From positions 48,188 through 112,187 of the forward strand of contig NZ_JBNMJV010000003.1 of the NCBI RefSeq assembly GCF_050874005.1: 64,000 nucleotides of DNA, read 5' to 3'. The notes below the pieces were generated by a model that was not told where the DNA came from, did not search any database, and was given only the letters and a program-made list of their open reading frames with translations. The DNA comes from Huintestinicola sp050874005 (lineage in GTDB: Bacteria > Bacillota > Clostridia > Oscillospirales > Ruminococcaceae). Shown in pieces: positions 47,471-56,248 of the stretch (position 1 is its first letter; each line of letters starts with the position of its first letter). Position numbers and translations under genes: made by a program.

Positions 47471-50191
47471 TCAGCCTGTTGTGCTTGATGTGCCGAAGAT
47501 GGAGGTGGACTGATTGTTCATTGTGGAAATGTAGGACTCAAGTGTCGAATACTTTGTCCACAGTCTCTCCTGCTCCTTTTCATACCTGTCATTCAAGGTA
47601 TCAATAAGGCTCTGGAGATTTGATATCTGATTGTATATCATATTGTTGCGGTCGGAGCGGGTATTTGCCACGCCTGCCATTGCGGTGAGGGAGCCTTTGG
47701 GATAGCCGTTCTTGTTGGAGCTTGTGTCGATTGCAGCTGTAACGGCATTATTGAGGACTGTTCCCAGACCGTCCTTGGTATCGGTGAAGAAGTTTGCGAT
47801 CTCATCGCCGTATTTCTCGATAGCTGCGTCAAGAACGCTTTCGTCCTCTATCTTCAGCTTTCCGTACTCGTTATAATCATCGGAGGTGTCGATACCCAGA
47901 GCCTGAATGGTCATTCCGCCTACATTTGCGCAGCCTACAGCCTGACGGATATTTGTGAACACCTTGGAAAGAGTGTTGTCGTGGTAGAGAAGACCTGTCT
48001 TTGCCTTTTCCTCCCACTTCTCTATCTCATCAGCTTCCATTTCGTCCTTCTGGTCGTCGGTGAGGGGATCGTAGTAATCTCCGTCGTCCTTGGGGCGCTT
48101 GGTATTAAGCTGCTCGTAGACCTTGTCAAGCATTTCGTTGTATGCTTCAACAAAGCTTAAAATAGTTTCCTTTATCTTGCTTGTGTCCTTGGAGACGTTG
48201 ACGGTTATCTCCTCGGCATCGCCGTTTTCGATATCCTCTTCGGTAAACTCCTTCACATTGTTTATGCTGAAGGTTGTTCCCTGAATGGCAAAGCTGTTGG
48301 AAGCACTTTCAAGGGTAACGCCGTTGACAGTTATCTGAGCATTGGAGCCTCTGAGGGTCATACTGCCCACGTTGTCAACGCCGCTGAGGGTAGTTGTGCC
48401 GAAAAGCTTCTTTATTGCTTCTCCGCTTTCGCCTTCAAACTCAACGGTGTTCTTTCCTGTTACGGATAAAACGCCCTTATCCTCGTCATAGGTGAAATAT
48501 CCCGAGCGGACAAGGTCGTTTATGGTCACCTTTCCGCCCTCGCCCGAGCCTGCCATATTAAAGGTCACGCCGCCGTTTACGGTGAAGGATATCTTGTCCA
48601 TATCGGCTATGACACGGTCGCCTGCATAGGGAGTTTCGGTGTAGTTGGAGGAGGCTCCGTCAACGGTCACATTTCCCGAAGCTTCAACTGATACAGCCTC
48701 GCCTGCTGCGGGAGTGAACTTGATCTTTGCGCCTGTATCGTCAAACACCTGAACGGAAAAAGTGCCCTTTCCGCTGGGGAAGGATGCTTTGTATGCATCG
48801 TTCAGAGCGGTGGCTATTTCCTCGCTTGTGTATTTCTTATAATCCTTTTCAATGCCCATTGCACTAAGCTGATCTTCTTCGCTGACGCCCTCAAGATCGC
48901 TGCCGCCAACGTTTACCACGCCTTCGGCAGAAACGGTCATAACGGTCTCAAACTTATCATCTGCGTTCTTTTTTGCATAAACTGTGCCGCCGTCCTGAGA
49001 ATAGCTGTATATCTGATTTCCGTCTGCATCGGTATAGAGCTTTGCATTTATTTCGGTGTCGTCAACAGTTATTTTCTCGGTCTTCTGCTTCTGAGTGAGA
49101 CCTGTTATTGCAAGAGTTTTGCCGTTTACGGTTATACCGTCACCAGAGGCAAAGCCGCTTGCGGAGGCGGTGAAGTCAAAACTTGTGACAGAGTCATCAA
49201 TGTTCTTGTCTGTAAGTGTGGCAATGGTGGGGTCAATGCCCAGCTCGTCACCCATATTGAAAAGGGAATTTAAAAGGTTGCCCGAGGTCTGGGATATTTT
49301 AAGCTCCTTGCCTGCGCCTGTTTCGTTGGTTTTAAGCTCGAAGGACTGGCTGAGTGCATTGAAGCTCATTGTAACGCCTGCATCGGACTTGTTTATGGTG
49401 CTCATCATTTCCTTGACGGTGGTATTTCTGTCAAAGGAGAAGCTTTCGCCGTTTATGGAAAATTCGAAGCTGCTGCCCGAAAGCTCTTGAACAAAGTCAA
49501 GGCTGCCAAGCTTTGAGGTGGAAGATATCATATTGGAAGCGTCGTTTTTAAGACCTACAGCTGAGTTGTAGCCAACGGTGAAGATATGTGACACCTTATC
49601 GCTTGCGGCATTTTCGATAGTAAGCTTATTGGTGCCGTCCTTGAAGGAAAATCTTGCGGCGCTTATCTCTCCGAATGACTCATTTAATGCGGTGAGGAAA
49701 TTGTCCTTGGCATTTTCGCCGCCCTCGAATGTGATGTTTCGTGCGGAACCGTCAAGCGTTACGGTAACGGTATTGCTGCCTGCGGAGGCTTCGGAAAAAT
49801 CAAGCTCTACAGTACCCGCAGAGGCTCTTTGTCCCGAAAGGGTGGCTGCCTTTGCGGTTTTGATGGAGGTGATGGAGTATTTTCCGGGGACTGCGCTTGT
49901 GGAAGCGGCCACAATGAGAGAGTCGTCCGAAGACTCTGCCTTGTTGGACTTCATTACCGCATTTGCTCTGATAGAGGAAGAAGACTCGATATTAAGATAC
50001 TTTTTCTTAAAATCGGACAATGTGGTTATAACGCTTCTGTAAGCTTCCTGCTTCCACTGGAGAGTCTGGAGCTTCTGCTTTCTTTTATCGAGAGAGTTTT
50101 TGGTATTGGCAACGCCTGCCTTCACTAAGGACTCGATATCGAGACCCGAGGCGAGACCTGTCATTCTTGTTATTTCGTGTGTTGTTGCCAT
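47471..50191 (-). CDS. fliD: Flagellar cap protein FliD (hook-associated protein 2), large form
   Basis: 906 residues. The N-terminus TRMTGLASGLDIESLVKAGV and coiled coil KQKLQTLQWKQEAYRSV match FliD_N; the end with NISKDTS-like VNVSKDTSKIKETILSFVEAYNEMLDKVYEQL and LQSLIDTLNDRYEKEQERLW matches FliD_C. FliD caps the filament and helps flagellin fold into it. Common FliD proteins are 450-700 residues; here ~450 extra residues form the exposed middle domains, rich in Gly, Thr and Asp, typical of a variable surface region. Confidence 0.93.
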   Translation of the reverse strand: MATTHEITRMTGLASGLDIESLVKAGVANTKNSLDKRKQKLQTLQWKQEAYRSVITTLSDFKKKYLNIESSSSIRANAVMKSNKAESSDDSLIVAASTSAVPGKYSITSIKTAKAATLSGQRASAGTVELDFSEASAGSNTVTVTLDGSARNITFEGGENAKDNFLTALNESFGEISAARFSFKDGTNKLTIENAASDKVSHIFTVGYNSAVGLKNDASNMISSTSKLGSLDFVQELSGSSFEFSINGESFSFDRNTTVKEMMSTINKSDAGVTMSFNALSQSFELKTNETGAGKELKISQTSGNLLNSLFNMGDELGIDPTIATLTDKNIDDSVTSFDFTASASGFASGDGITVNGKTLAITGLTQKQKTEKITVDDTEINAKLYTDADGNQIYSYSQDGGTVYAKKNADDKFETVMTVSAEGVVNVGGSDLEGVSEEDQLSAMGIEKDYKKYTSEEIATALNDAYKASFPSGKGTFSVQVFDDTGAKIKFTPAAGEAVSVEASGNVTVDGASSNYTETPYAGDRVIADMDKISFTVNGGVTFNMAGSGEGGKVTINDLVRSGYFTYDEDKGVLSVTGKNTVEFEGESGEAIKKLFGTTTLSGVDNVGSMTLRGSNAQITVNGVTLESASNSFAIQGTTFSINNVKEFTEEDIENGDAEEITVNVSKDTSKIKETILSFVEAYNEMLDKVYEQLNTKRPKDDGDYYDPLTDDQKDEMEADEIEKWEEKAKTGLLYHDNTLSKVFTNIRQAVGCANVGGMTIQALGIDTSDDYNEYGKLKIEDESVLDAAIEKYGDEIANFFTDTKDGLGTVLNNAVTAAIDTSSNKNGYPKGSLTAMAGVANTRSDRNNMIYNQISNLQSLIDTLNDRYEKEQERLWTKYSTLESYISTMNNQSTSIFGTSSTTG

Positions 50192-50225
50192 CTGAATGAC
50201 CGTCCTTTCAAAATTATGTTATGAT

Positions 50226-50474
50226 CTATTTGATCTCATTTAACTGAGTGGGGGTATCGGTAAGGAACTTGTTCATAAAGTCGGCGGAAACTTTATTTAC
50301 TGCCGCCTGAACGTTAAAGCCCCGTGACTCGAACATTTCCGAGCGGATTATCTTAACGTCCTTGGGAGCACTTATTCCCAGCCTGACCTTGTCCTTGCCC
50401 GCTTCGACCACGTTTACAACAACGTCATCGCCGATATGTATCCCCTCGCCCGTTTTTCGGGTGATTATCAGCAT
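50226..50474 (-). CDS. csrA: Carbon storage/translation regulator CsrA
   Basis: 82 residues, starting MLIITRKTGEGIHIGDDVVVNVVEAGKDKVRLGISAPKDV; the RNA-binding ends of strands 1 and 5 are present. CsrA dimers bind GGA motifs in leaders and in Firmicutes repress flagellin translation. It is 4 bases after fliW, whose product sequesters CsrA. The tail beyond the core (~20 residues) is slightly longer than in Bacillus. Confidence 0.95.
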   Translation of the reverse strand: MLIITRKTGEGIHIGDDVVVNVVEAGKDKVRLGISAPKDVKIIRSEMFESRGFNVQAAVNKVSADFMNKFLTDTPTQLNEIK

Positions 50475-50478
50475 AATC

Positions 50479-50934
50479 TTAGTCCTCCTTCTTGGCGAAT
50501 ACGGGGAATTTTATGGGGTAATCGTCGGCGGCTATGACCTGCGCCGCTTTGTTGTTTTTTGTATTGATGATAATTGGGCTTTTGAGGTTTACGGTGGCGT
50601 CCATATTATTCTCGGGGATAACGGCGATAACGTAGAATTTTGCGTCATTGTCGTCCTCCATATCGAGCACCGCCACGTCCTCGTCGGCTACTGTTACACG
50701 ATAGTCGGAACAGAATTCAAGGGGGTCGAAGAGGATAAAGCAAAGGTTGGGATTTTCCGTGCTCTGGAGCCACACAGGGCATTTTCCGCTGCCTAAGGGG
50801 GAGATGAGGATATAATCCTTATAGTCCTCAAATGCGAATATGCCCTGGGGGAAGGTTATTATCTCGGAGGGGGAAACCTCGATCTCGTCAAAATCTCTTG
50901 TTTTTACGGTTATTCTGCTGATAGTATCGTTCAT
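50479..50934 (-). CDS. fliW: Flagellar assembly factor FliW
   Basis: 151 residues. FliW binds either flagellin or CsrA and so links filament assembly to flagellin translation. Motifs are ITFPQGIFAFEDYKDYIL, PVWLQSTENPNLCFILFDP and IAVIPENNMDATVNLKSPIIIN. GAGGA gives the correct spacing for ATG 50934; an ATG at 50940 directly abuts it and is less likely. The upstream gene overlaps the start region. Confidence 0.94.
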   Translation of the reverse strand: MNDTISRITVKTRDFDEIEVSPSEIITFPQGIFAFEDYKDYILISPLGSGKCPVWLQSTENPNLCFILFDPLEFCSDYRVTVADEDVAVLDMEDDNDAKFYVIAVIPENNMDATVNLKSPIIINTKNNKAAQVIAADDYPIKFPVFAKKED

Positions 50935-50936
50935 AA

Positions 50937-51527
50937 TCATTCCTCAAATCCGGGAGCGGCGCTTCTGGGGAAATAGATAGGCTCGCCCGTATATTCGATC
51001 TCTACCTTGGGGCGCTGGTTTACGATAAACTCAACGGTTCCCGGAACAAACTCAAGCTGTGCGGTGGGATTGGTGTTCCAGTCCATACTAAGCTGTTCTG
51101 CCTTGTAGTTTATGCTGAGTGTATTGCCCGACCAGCTTATATCGGGTCCCTCCTTGGGGAGAAACTCCATTATCGTTTCCATTGTTCTGCTTGCCTTGGA
51201 GGCGGCGATGGAAGCGGGGGTGGCTTCAAAATTTCCGAGAGCGTTGCCCTCGTTTACGATGTTGGCAACTGCCTGATATGCTACTTTTATGCCTTTCTGT
51301 GCTTCGTCCTTTGCAAAGGTGTCAATGTTTTTGTGACCGTAGCCCAGACTTTCTCTGGCGGCGGTATTGTCGATATGCACCTGAATGGGGTCTGCGGTTA
51401 TCTGCATTCCTCCGTGGCTTTTGGATATCTGTACGGTGGGAGCAGGAGTATCGAGCTTCAGCTCCGCACGGGTAACGTTGATCTCCACATTTATTGGAAC
51501 AGATGTGATATTAAGAAGCTGATCCAT
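50937..51527 (-). CDS. DUF6470 (YviE-like) flagellar-operon protein
   Basis: 196 residues. It begins LLNITSVPINVEINVTRAELKL and ends with the beta-rich TVEFIVNQRPKVEIEYTGEPIYFP, matching the YviE/DUF6470 family that sits between flgL and fliW in Bacillus and many Clostridia. Its function is not established. AAAGGAGGA precedes the ATG. Position strongly supports the call. Confidence 0.82.
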   Translation of the reverse strand: MDQLLNITSVPINVEINVTRAELKLDTPAPTVQISKSHGGMQITADPIQVHIDNTAARESLGYGHKNIDTFAKDEAQKGIKVAYQAVANIVNEGNALGNFEATPASIAASKASRTMETIMEFLPKEGPDISWSGNTLSINYKAEQLSMDWNTNPTAQLEFVPGTVEFIVNQRPKVEIEYTGEPIYFPRSAAPGFEE

Positions 51528-51551
51528 AACTTGGTCCTCCTTTGTTCAGTA

Positions 51552-52919
51552 TTATACAAAATCAAAAATGCTCTTGGGGATAATGCCCGAGCCCAGGGAA
51601 AGGGAAGCGTTGTATGCCGCTTCGATAGACTTCATATTGGTGATCTCCTCTTCGATGTCCACGCCCTCTATGGTGTTCTGCTTTTCGGAGAGGTTGATGC
51701 GGTAGACCTCGTTTCGGTCGATGTACATCTGCATATTGTTCTGCTTTACGCCAAGTGTGGTGATGGCGTCAAGAACCTTGGAGTTTGCTTCGTCAAGCTT
51801 GTCGATATAGCGGTTTACCGATTCGGTGTCGCCCTTTCTGAGAGCGGCTGCTGCGTCGTAAACAAGCTGAATGAGATTAAGGGAGTCATTATCCTTATCT
51901 GTGCCGCAGCCTGTTATCTCAGCGCCGTTAAGTCCCATATCAAGAGCGGTGGCAGGGTTTATAGTGCCGTTTTCGTCATATTTTACGCCAAGCCCGATGT
52001 CCACATAAATAGGATTTGTTCCCGGGAAGCCGTCTGCTCCGCCGCTGTCGGAGGGGCAGTTTATGGTTTTTGTTTCGGCAAGCTTGCCTTCCTTATCGTA
52101 ATACTTGATAGTGCCGCCGTTTACTGCATTTTTGAGATCGTCGCCCATAAGGTTTACGGGGATATCGTTGAAGCAGACTATTCTTTCGGTGGGGGCAGAG
52201 CTGAAATCGGGGCTGCCGTTAACGGTGAATTTTACGGTGTCGGCTGCGGTCTTGTCGGGGCTGCTGTAATAGGTCTCGCCCTCAAAATCGTTGAGGTCGG
52301 TTATCTCGTTGCCGTCGGCATCGTAAAATTTATCAAAGGTATATGTATTTCCTGCGCCGTCGGTATAGCTGCCGTCCGCTGCAGGGGTGAGAGCTGCGCC
52401 GCCCAGCTCGGCGGTATCGTACTCGTTGCCGAATATCTTGACTGTGCCGTCGGGCATTTCCACCTCAACTCTGGAGTAAACGGTGAAAGGGGTCTTGTCG
52501 TTGCTTGCTGAGCCGAACATCTGCCTTGTGGCGAAATCGGTGTTCATATCCTGCACCATATGCTCTGCCTGCTGCTCAAGCTCAAGAGCAATGGTGTTAA
52601 GCTCGGTCTGGTTCATAGTGTCCTGTACGGAAACTATTTTTGTCTTTACGTTAAGATAGGTCTTGTCTGCGATATCGTAAAGAGCGTCCTCGGCTGCGTA
52701 GAAAAAATCCTTTGCGGTCTTGAGGTTTTCATCGTAGATATCAAGATTTTCAAGGGATTTTCTTACGTGAGCAGCCTTTGCTGCCGAGGAAGAGTCCTCG
52801 CTGGCACGGTTGTATTTTCTCTGGGTGAGTATTTTAGTCTGAGATTTCAGATAGCTTGAGAGAAGACTGTTATAGCTGTTTAAAAACGCTCCGCTGAACG
52901 CATTGTTTGTGACTCTCAT
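51552..52919 (-). CDS. flgL: Hook-filament junction protein FlgL
   Basis: 455 residues. The flagellin-like N-terminal helix MRVTNNAFSGAFLNSYNSLLSSYLKSQTKIL and C-terminal helix YRINLSEKQNTIEGVDIEEEITNMKSIEAAYNASL mark FlgL. Ordinary FlgL has ~300 residues; an insertion of about 150 (roughly 160-320) carries beta-rich sequence such as YDTAELGGAALTPAADGSYTDG, probably an exposed domain. AAAGGAG precedes the ATG. Confidence 0.9.
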   Translation of the reverse strand: MRVTNNAFSGAFLNSYNSLLSSYLKSQTKILTQRKYNRASEDSSSAAKAAHVRKSLENLDIYDENLKTAKDFFYAAEDALYDIADKTYLNVKTKIVSVQDTMNQTELNTIALELEQQAEHMVQDMNTDFATRQMFGSASNDKTPFTVYSRVEVEMPDGTVKIFGNEYDTAELGGAALTPAADGSYTDGAGNTYTFDKFYDADGNEITDLNDFEGETYYSSPDKTAADTVKFTVNGSPDFSSAPTERIVCFNDIPVNLMGDDLKNAVNGGTIKYYDKEGKLAETKTINCPSDSGGADGFPGTNPIYVDIGLGVKYDENGTINPATALDMGLNGAEITGCGTDKDNDSLNLIQLVYDAAAALRKGDTESVNRYIDKLDEANSKVLDAITTLGVKQNNMQMYIDRNEVYRINLSEKQNTIEGVDIEEEITNMKSIEAAYNASLSLGSGIIPKSIFDFV

Positions 52920-52941
52920 TGGAATTCAGCTCCTTTTATTA

Positions 52942-54759
52942 TCAAAGTCCTACTTTGCCCGTGCCGTTTATCAGCTTGTCAAGGCACTCGTCAAGGGCGG
53001 ATATCATTCTGGAAATGGCGTTGTACCATTTCTGATAGTTCATCATATTTACGCCTTCTTCGTCCATACTTACGCCCATTACCTCGTCTCTTGCATCGGA
53101 AACGCTTTTAAGCATAATGTTTGTGGAGTCGAAGCTTCCCAGCTCATATTCAAGGTCACCGCCTACGGTCTGACCGTAGTACTGGATAAAGCCCTCAAAG
53201 GTGTATTCATCGGGCTCGTTTCCGAACTTGTACTTGCCCTCGAAAGCGGAGAGGATCTTGTTTATGTAGGTGTTGTCAAGCTCATCGTAGTTATAATCAA
53301 GGTTGCCGTCTGCGTCAACTGCAGGGTGAACACAGCGGAGGACGTTGTTTTTCCAGCTGTCTGCGATCTTCAGATCGGAAATGCTTCCGTCTGTAAGTGC
53401 GCCGTCCTCAAATTCAAACATTTTGAACTGGCTGCCTTGTGCTATTGCTTCGGGAGAGCTGTTGTAATCATCATACAGAGAGTTGAAAGTCTTGACCATT
53501 GTGTTGGCGAAGGCTCTCATAGTTTCCTGATAATATTTGATGCCGTTGTAGCCGTTTTCGTCGCCCACGGCATAACAGCCCTTGCCGTTGTACATATCGA
53601 AAAGACCTTTTATTGAACCGCCTGTGAGGGTGTCGGTCTCCTCGGTAACGGTTATTGCATAGGAGGGAGCTGCTTTTAACTGCTCATCGGTCATATTGTT
53701 TGTAAAGATGGGATCGTAAGCGTCTCCCGCTGCAGCAATGATCTTCTTTTCAAGCTCGCACGCCTGCTTCACCTTGCCGTTGTAGATATATGAGTTAAGA
53801 GTTTTAACCATTTCCGTAAGGTCGGGGTCTGCCATTATTGCATCGGTTATCTCACGCTCGCACTTTGTCCATTCCTTGTCGGTGTTGAGGCTGCTTACGT
53901 GAAGCTCGGCAAAGTCGTTCCTTGCGTCCTGAACGTCAGAGAAGATAACTTCTGCTTTGGCATAAGCGTCATTCTTAACGAGAGCCACGTCTCCGAAGTA
54001 TACATCATAACCGCCGTCAGCCTGCTGCTCAACGTTGATGTTCACATACTGTGAAAGCTCGTCGCAGAGCTTGTTGAAGCTGTCTTTGAGTTCCAGCGGA
54101 CCGTACTCTATCTCTGCCTGATAGCCGTCTCTGGTGGCGTAAACGTTGTTCATCTGGACGTAGGAGTCCTTTATCTGCTTGTTAAGGGAAGCAAGCTGCT
54201 TGAGGATAGTGTTCACTCTGTCGTTGGTGACGAGAATGTCCTCTCTGGTGGAAAGCTCTACATCGTTAAGTCTCAGGTCAAAGTTCTTGAGAACGTTGAT
54301 GACCGAGTCTGCGGCGTTCATAGCAACGGTGGAAAGATCCTGTCTGTCAGCGCCTGTGGCGGAGAAAGACTGGAAAGCAGCCTTTAAGTTTCCGAAAATA
54401 GCGGAAAGACCTGCTTCTTCATTCTCCACGTCATCGAGGATATCTTCGATGTCCGCAAGTACGGTGGTCTTGGCGCCTGTGTCGCAAAGCTCGGCGCTGT
54501 ATCTTCTCACCTTTGTATCAAGGAGCTTGTCTCTTATCTGTGTAACGCCTACGGCGTCTGCACCCTTTCCTGCAAGATTTACCTGGCTGTTGTAGCCCAG
54601 ACACCCTGCGGTGTTTGCAACTGATACTATGTCGAGGCGCTGTCTGGTGTAGCCCTCGGTCTTTATATTTGTGATGTTGTGTCCTGTTATATCAAGACCC
54701 TTCTGTGCAAGCTGGAGACCGTCTCTCTGCACATAAAGCCCAAAAAACGATGAAGCCAT
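52942..54759 (-). CDS. flgK: Hook-filament junction protein FlgK
   Basis: 605 residues. The N-terminus FFGLYVQRDGLQLAQKGLDITGHNITNIKTEGYTRQRLD carries the rod/hook family signature, and the C-terminus GVSMDEEGVNMMNYQKWYNAISRMISALDECLDKLING matches FlgK. It joins hook and filament together with FlgL. AAAGGAAG precedes the ATG. Confidence 0.95.
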   Translation of the reverse strand: MASSFFGLYVQRDGLQLAQKGLDITGHNITNIKTEGYTRQRLDIVSVANTAGCLGYNSQVNLAGKGADAVGVTQIRDKLLDTKVRRYSAELCDTGAKTTVLADIEDILDDVENEEAGLSAIFGNLKAAFQSFSATGADRQDLSTVAMNAADSVINVLKNFDLRLNDVELSTREDILVTNDRVNTILKQLASLNKQIKDSYVQMNNVYATRDGYQAEIEYGPLELKDSFNKLCDELSQYVNINVEQQADGGYDVYFGDVALVKNDAYAKAEVIFSDVQDARNDFAELHVSSLNTDKEWTKCEREITDAIMADPDLTEMVKTLNSYIYNGKVKQACELEKKIIAAAGDAYDPIFTNNMTDEQLKAAPSYAITVTEETDTLTGGSIKGLFDMYNGKGCYAVGDENGYNGIKYYQETMRAFANTMVKTFNSLYDDYNSSPEAIAQGSQFKMFEFEDGALTDGSISDLKIADSWKNNVLRCVHPAVDADGNLDYNYDELDNTYINKILSAFEGKYKFGNEPDEYTFEGFIQYYGQTVGGDLEYELGSFDSTNIMLKSVSDARDEVMGVSMDEEGVNMMNYQKWYNAISRMISALDECLDKLINGTGKVGL

Positions 54760-54777
54760 TTTTATATCTTCCTTTCA

Positions 54778-55227
54778 TCAAGCGTTTGTAAGAATAGTCG
54801 AACCTGCGGTGCTTTCTTTTTTTACAGCGCCCCTGTCGTTATATGTATCAAGCTCGCCAACGGTGCTGCGTATTTTCTTCAGCCTTTCGGATACGATGAT
54901 GTTGGCGGTGTCGTTGATTTCCTTTATTTTATAGACCATCTCGGAAAGGGAGGTGCGCTGCTCGTCAAGGCGGGACTTGTATTCCTCGGGAGCTTCGCTT
55001 ACTATCTGCTCAAAGGTCTTTGAACTGTTATCGCCCAAAAGAGCAAGCCGCTGCTTCTCAAGGGAATTGCTTTTCATAATAAATGCCTGCTCGGTGGACA
55101 GGGAAGCGGAAAGCTCTTCAATATTGCCTTTGTTCAGCATATCCATTTTGGAATATTCAAATTTAAGAAAGCTTCTGAAATGAGCGTTATACTCATCAAA
55201 GAAAGCGATAAGCGCATTGTAATCCAT
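54778..55227 (-). CDS. flgN: FlgN-like flagellar chaperone
   Basis: 149 residues, all helical (IAFFDEYNAHFRSFLKFEYSKMDMLNKGNIEELSASLSTEQAFIMK). FlgN escorts FlgK and FlgL to the export gate. Position between flgM and flgK is the standard one. ATG 55227 with AAAGGAAT upstream is chosen over an earlier in-frame start. Confidence 0.85.
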   Translation of the reverse strand: MDYNALIAFFDEYNAHFRSFLKFEYSKMDMLNKGNIEELSASLSTEQAFIMKSNSLEKQRLALLGDNSSKTFEQIVSEAPEEYKSRLDEQRTSLSEMVYKIKEINDTANIIVSERLKKIRSTVGELDTYNDRGAVKKESTAGSTILTNA

Positions 55228-55260
55228 AAGATCAATTCCTTTCACGAGGAAACCGGTACT

Positions 55261-55551
55261 TTAAAGTCCGAGAATAGAGTCAGCTATATCTTCTGAAGAT
55301 ACCCTGTAGCTGCCGTCAGCTATCTGTGCGGAAAGCTCGGCGAGCCTTTCAGCGGAAGCAGAGCTGTCTGCGACTGCCTTTGCGGCGGTTTTCAGAGTGT
55401 CCGAGAAGCTTGCTCTTGCCGATACGGAAAACTCTGCCTTGTCGGTATTTCTTCCCTTGTTTTTCTGAGTTTTGCCTGCCGTGGGTCTTGAAGCGGATTC
55501 GCTTGCGTATCTGTATGCATTGATCGCTGATGTGTAATTCTTTATTTCCAT
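55261..55551 (-). CDS. flgM: Anti-sigma-28 factor FlgM
   Basis: 96 residues. The unstructured N-terminal part precedes the sigma-binding C-terminus AERLAELSAQIADGSYRVSSEDIADSILG. FlgM inhibits sigma-D until the hook is complete. It is the first gene of the operon that its target sigma factor drives, a negative feedback arrangement. Confidence 0.9.
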   Translation of the reverse strand: MEIKNYTSAINAYRYASESASRPTAGKTQKNKGRNTDKAEFSVSARASFSDTLKTAAKAVADSSASAERLAELSAQIADGSYRVSSEDIADSILGL

Positions 55552-55626
55552 AAAATCTCCGCCTTTCTTTAGGGGTATGCCCTTTTTTCTGTGATTTTAC
55601 ATAGTTATCCCAATGCTCTACTATAT

Positions 55627-55654
55627 ATATCGGCAGGAAGATAATAAAAATTTA
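55627..55654 (-). promoter_or_regulatory. Sigma-D (sigma-28) promoter of the late flagellar operon
   Basis: On the minus strand TAAA (55651-55654) and GCCGATAT (55627-55634) are separated by 16 bases, matching the flagellar sigma consensus. Confidence 0.82.
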
Positions 55655-55730
55655 GCAATTCAGAGTATCTTTTTTGTATAAATAAATTTATTTTTATACT
55701 TATAGTATAATATAAAATATAATTACATAA

Positions 55731-55758
55731 AGTAAAAGGCGAAGCACAATGCTCCGCC
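55731..55758 (-). terminator. Intrinsic terminator of the che operon
   Basis: A 9-bp stem with one G-U pair (55738-55746 with 55750-55758) is followed on the minus strand by TTTTACTTT. Confidence 0.75.
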
Positions 55759-55766
55759 ATAATTTC

Positions 55767-56243
55767 TTATTTTACGCCGTCCATATAATCTCCGATAGCT
55801 TCTATCATTGATTCGGTGAGCAGCAGCTCAGGCTCGATTATCATAATAATTTTGCCGTCAGCCTTATAGACTCCCTTGATGTATTTGCCTGTAGAGCCTG
55901 ATATAGATGGAGCAGGGGATATCTCGTTCGTATCGAAATCAACCACAGCGCATACCGAATCCACAATAAATCCCAGATAATCGGACTTTGCGCTGCCCTT
56001 TGACTCGGTCACGATAACGCATATCTTGTCTGTGACCTCCATAGGGGGCTGATGGAAACGCACTCTCATATCAATAATGGGGACGATATCCCCTCTGAGA
56101 TTTATTACGCCCTTGCCGTACTCGGGAAATTCGGGAACGGGAGAAATGCTTCCGCAGCCGTTAAGTATCTCCTTTACACAGCTTATTTCAATTGCGAAGG
56201 TCTGCCCCGACAGCTCAAAGGTCAGGTATTTTTCTTCCTCCAC
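55767..56243 (-). CDS. cheW: CheW coupling protein (copy 2)
   Basis: 158 residues, single CheW domain (YLTFELSGQTFAIEISCVKEIL, GVINLRGDIVPIIDMRVRF). It links CheA to chemoreceptors. The start is GTG 56243, with AAAGGAG lying inside the 3' end of cheB. It is the last gene of the operon and the second cheW in it; the two copies are only moderately similar. Confidence 0.93.
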   Translation of the reverse strand: MEEEKYLTFELSGQTFAIEISCVKEILNGCGSISPVPEFPEYGKGVINLRGDIVPIIDMRVRFHQPPMEVTDKICVIVTESKGSAKSDYLGFIVDSVCAVVDFDTNEISPAPSISGSTGKYIKGVYKADGKIIMIIEPELLLTESMIEAIGDYMDGVK

Positions 56244-56248
56244 AAAGC

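Noticed and set aside
51333..52511. Open frame of 392 codons on the plus strand
   Set aside because: Antisense shadow of flgL and the DUF6470 gene.
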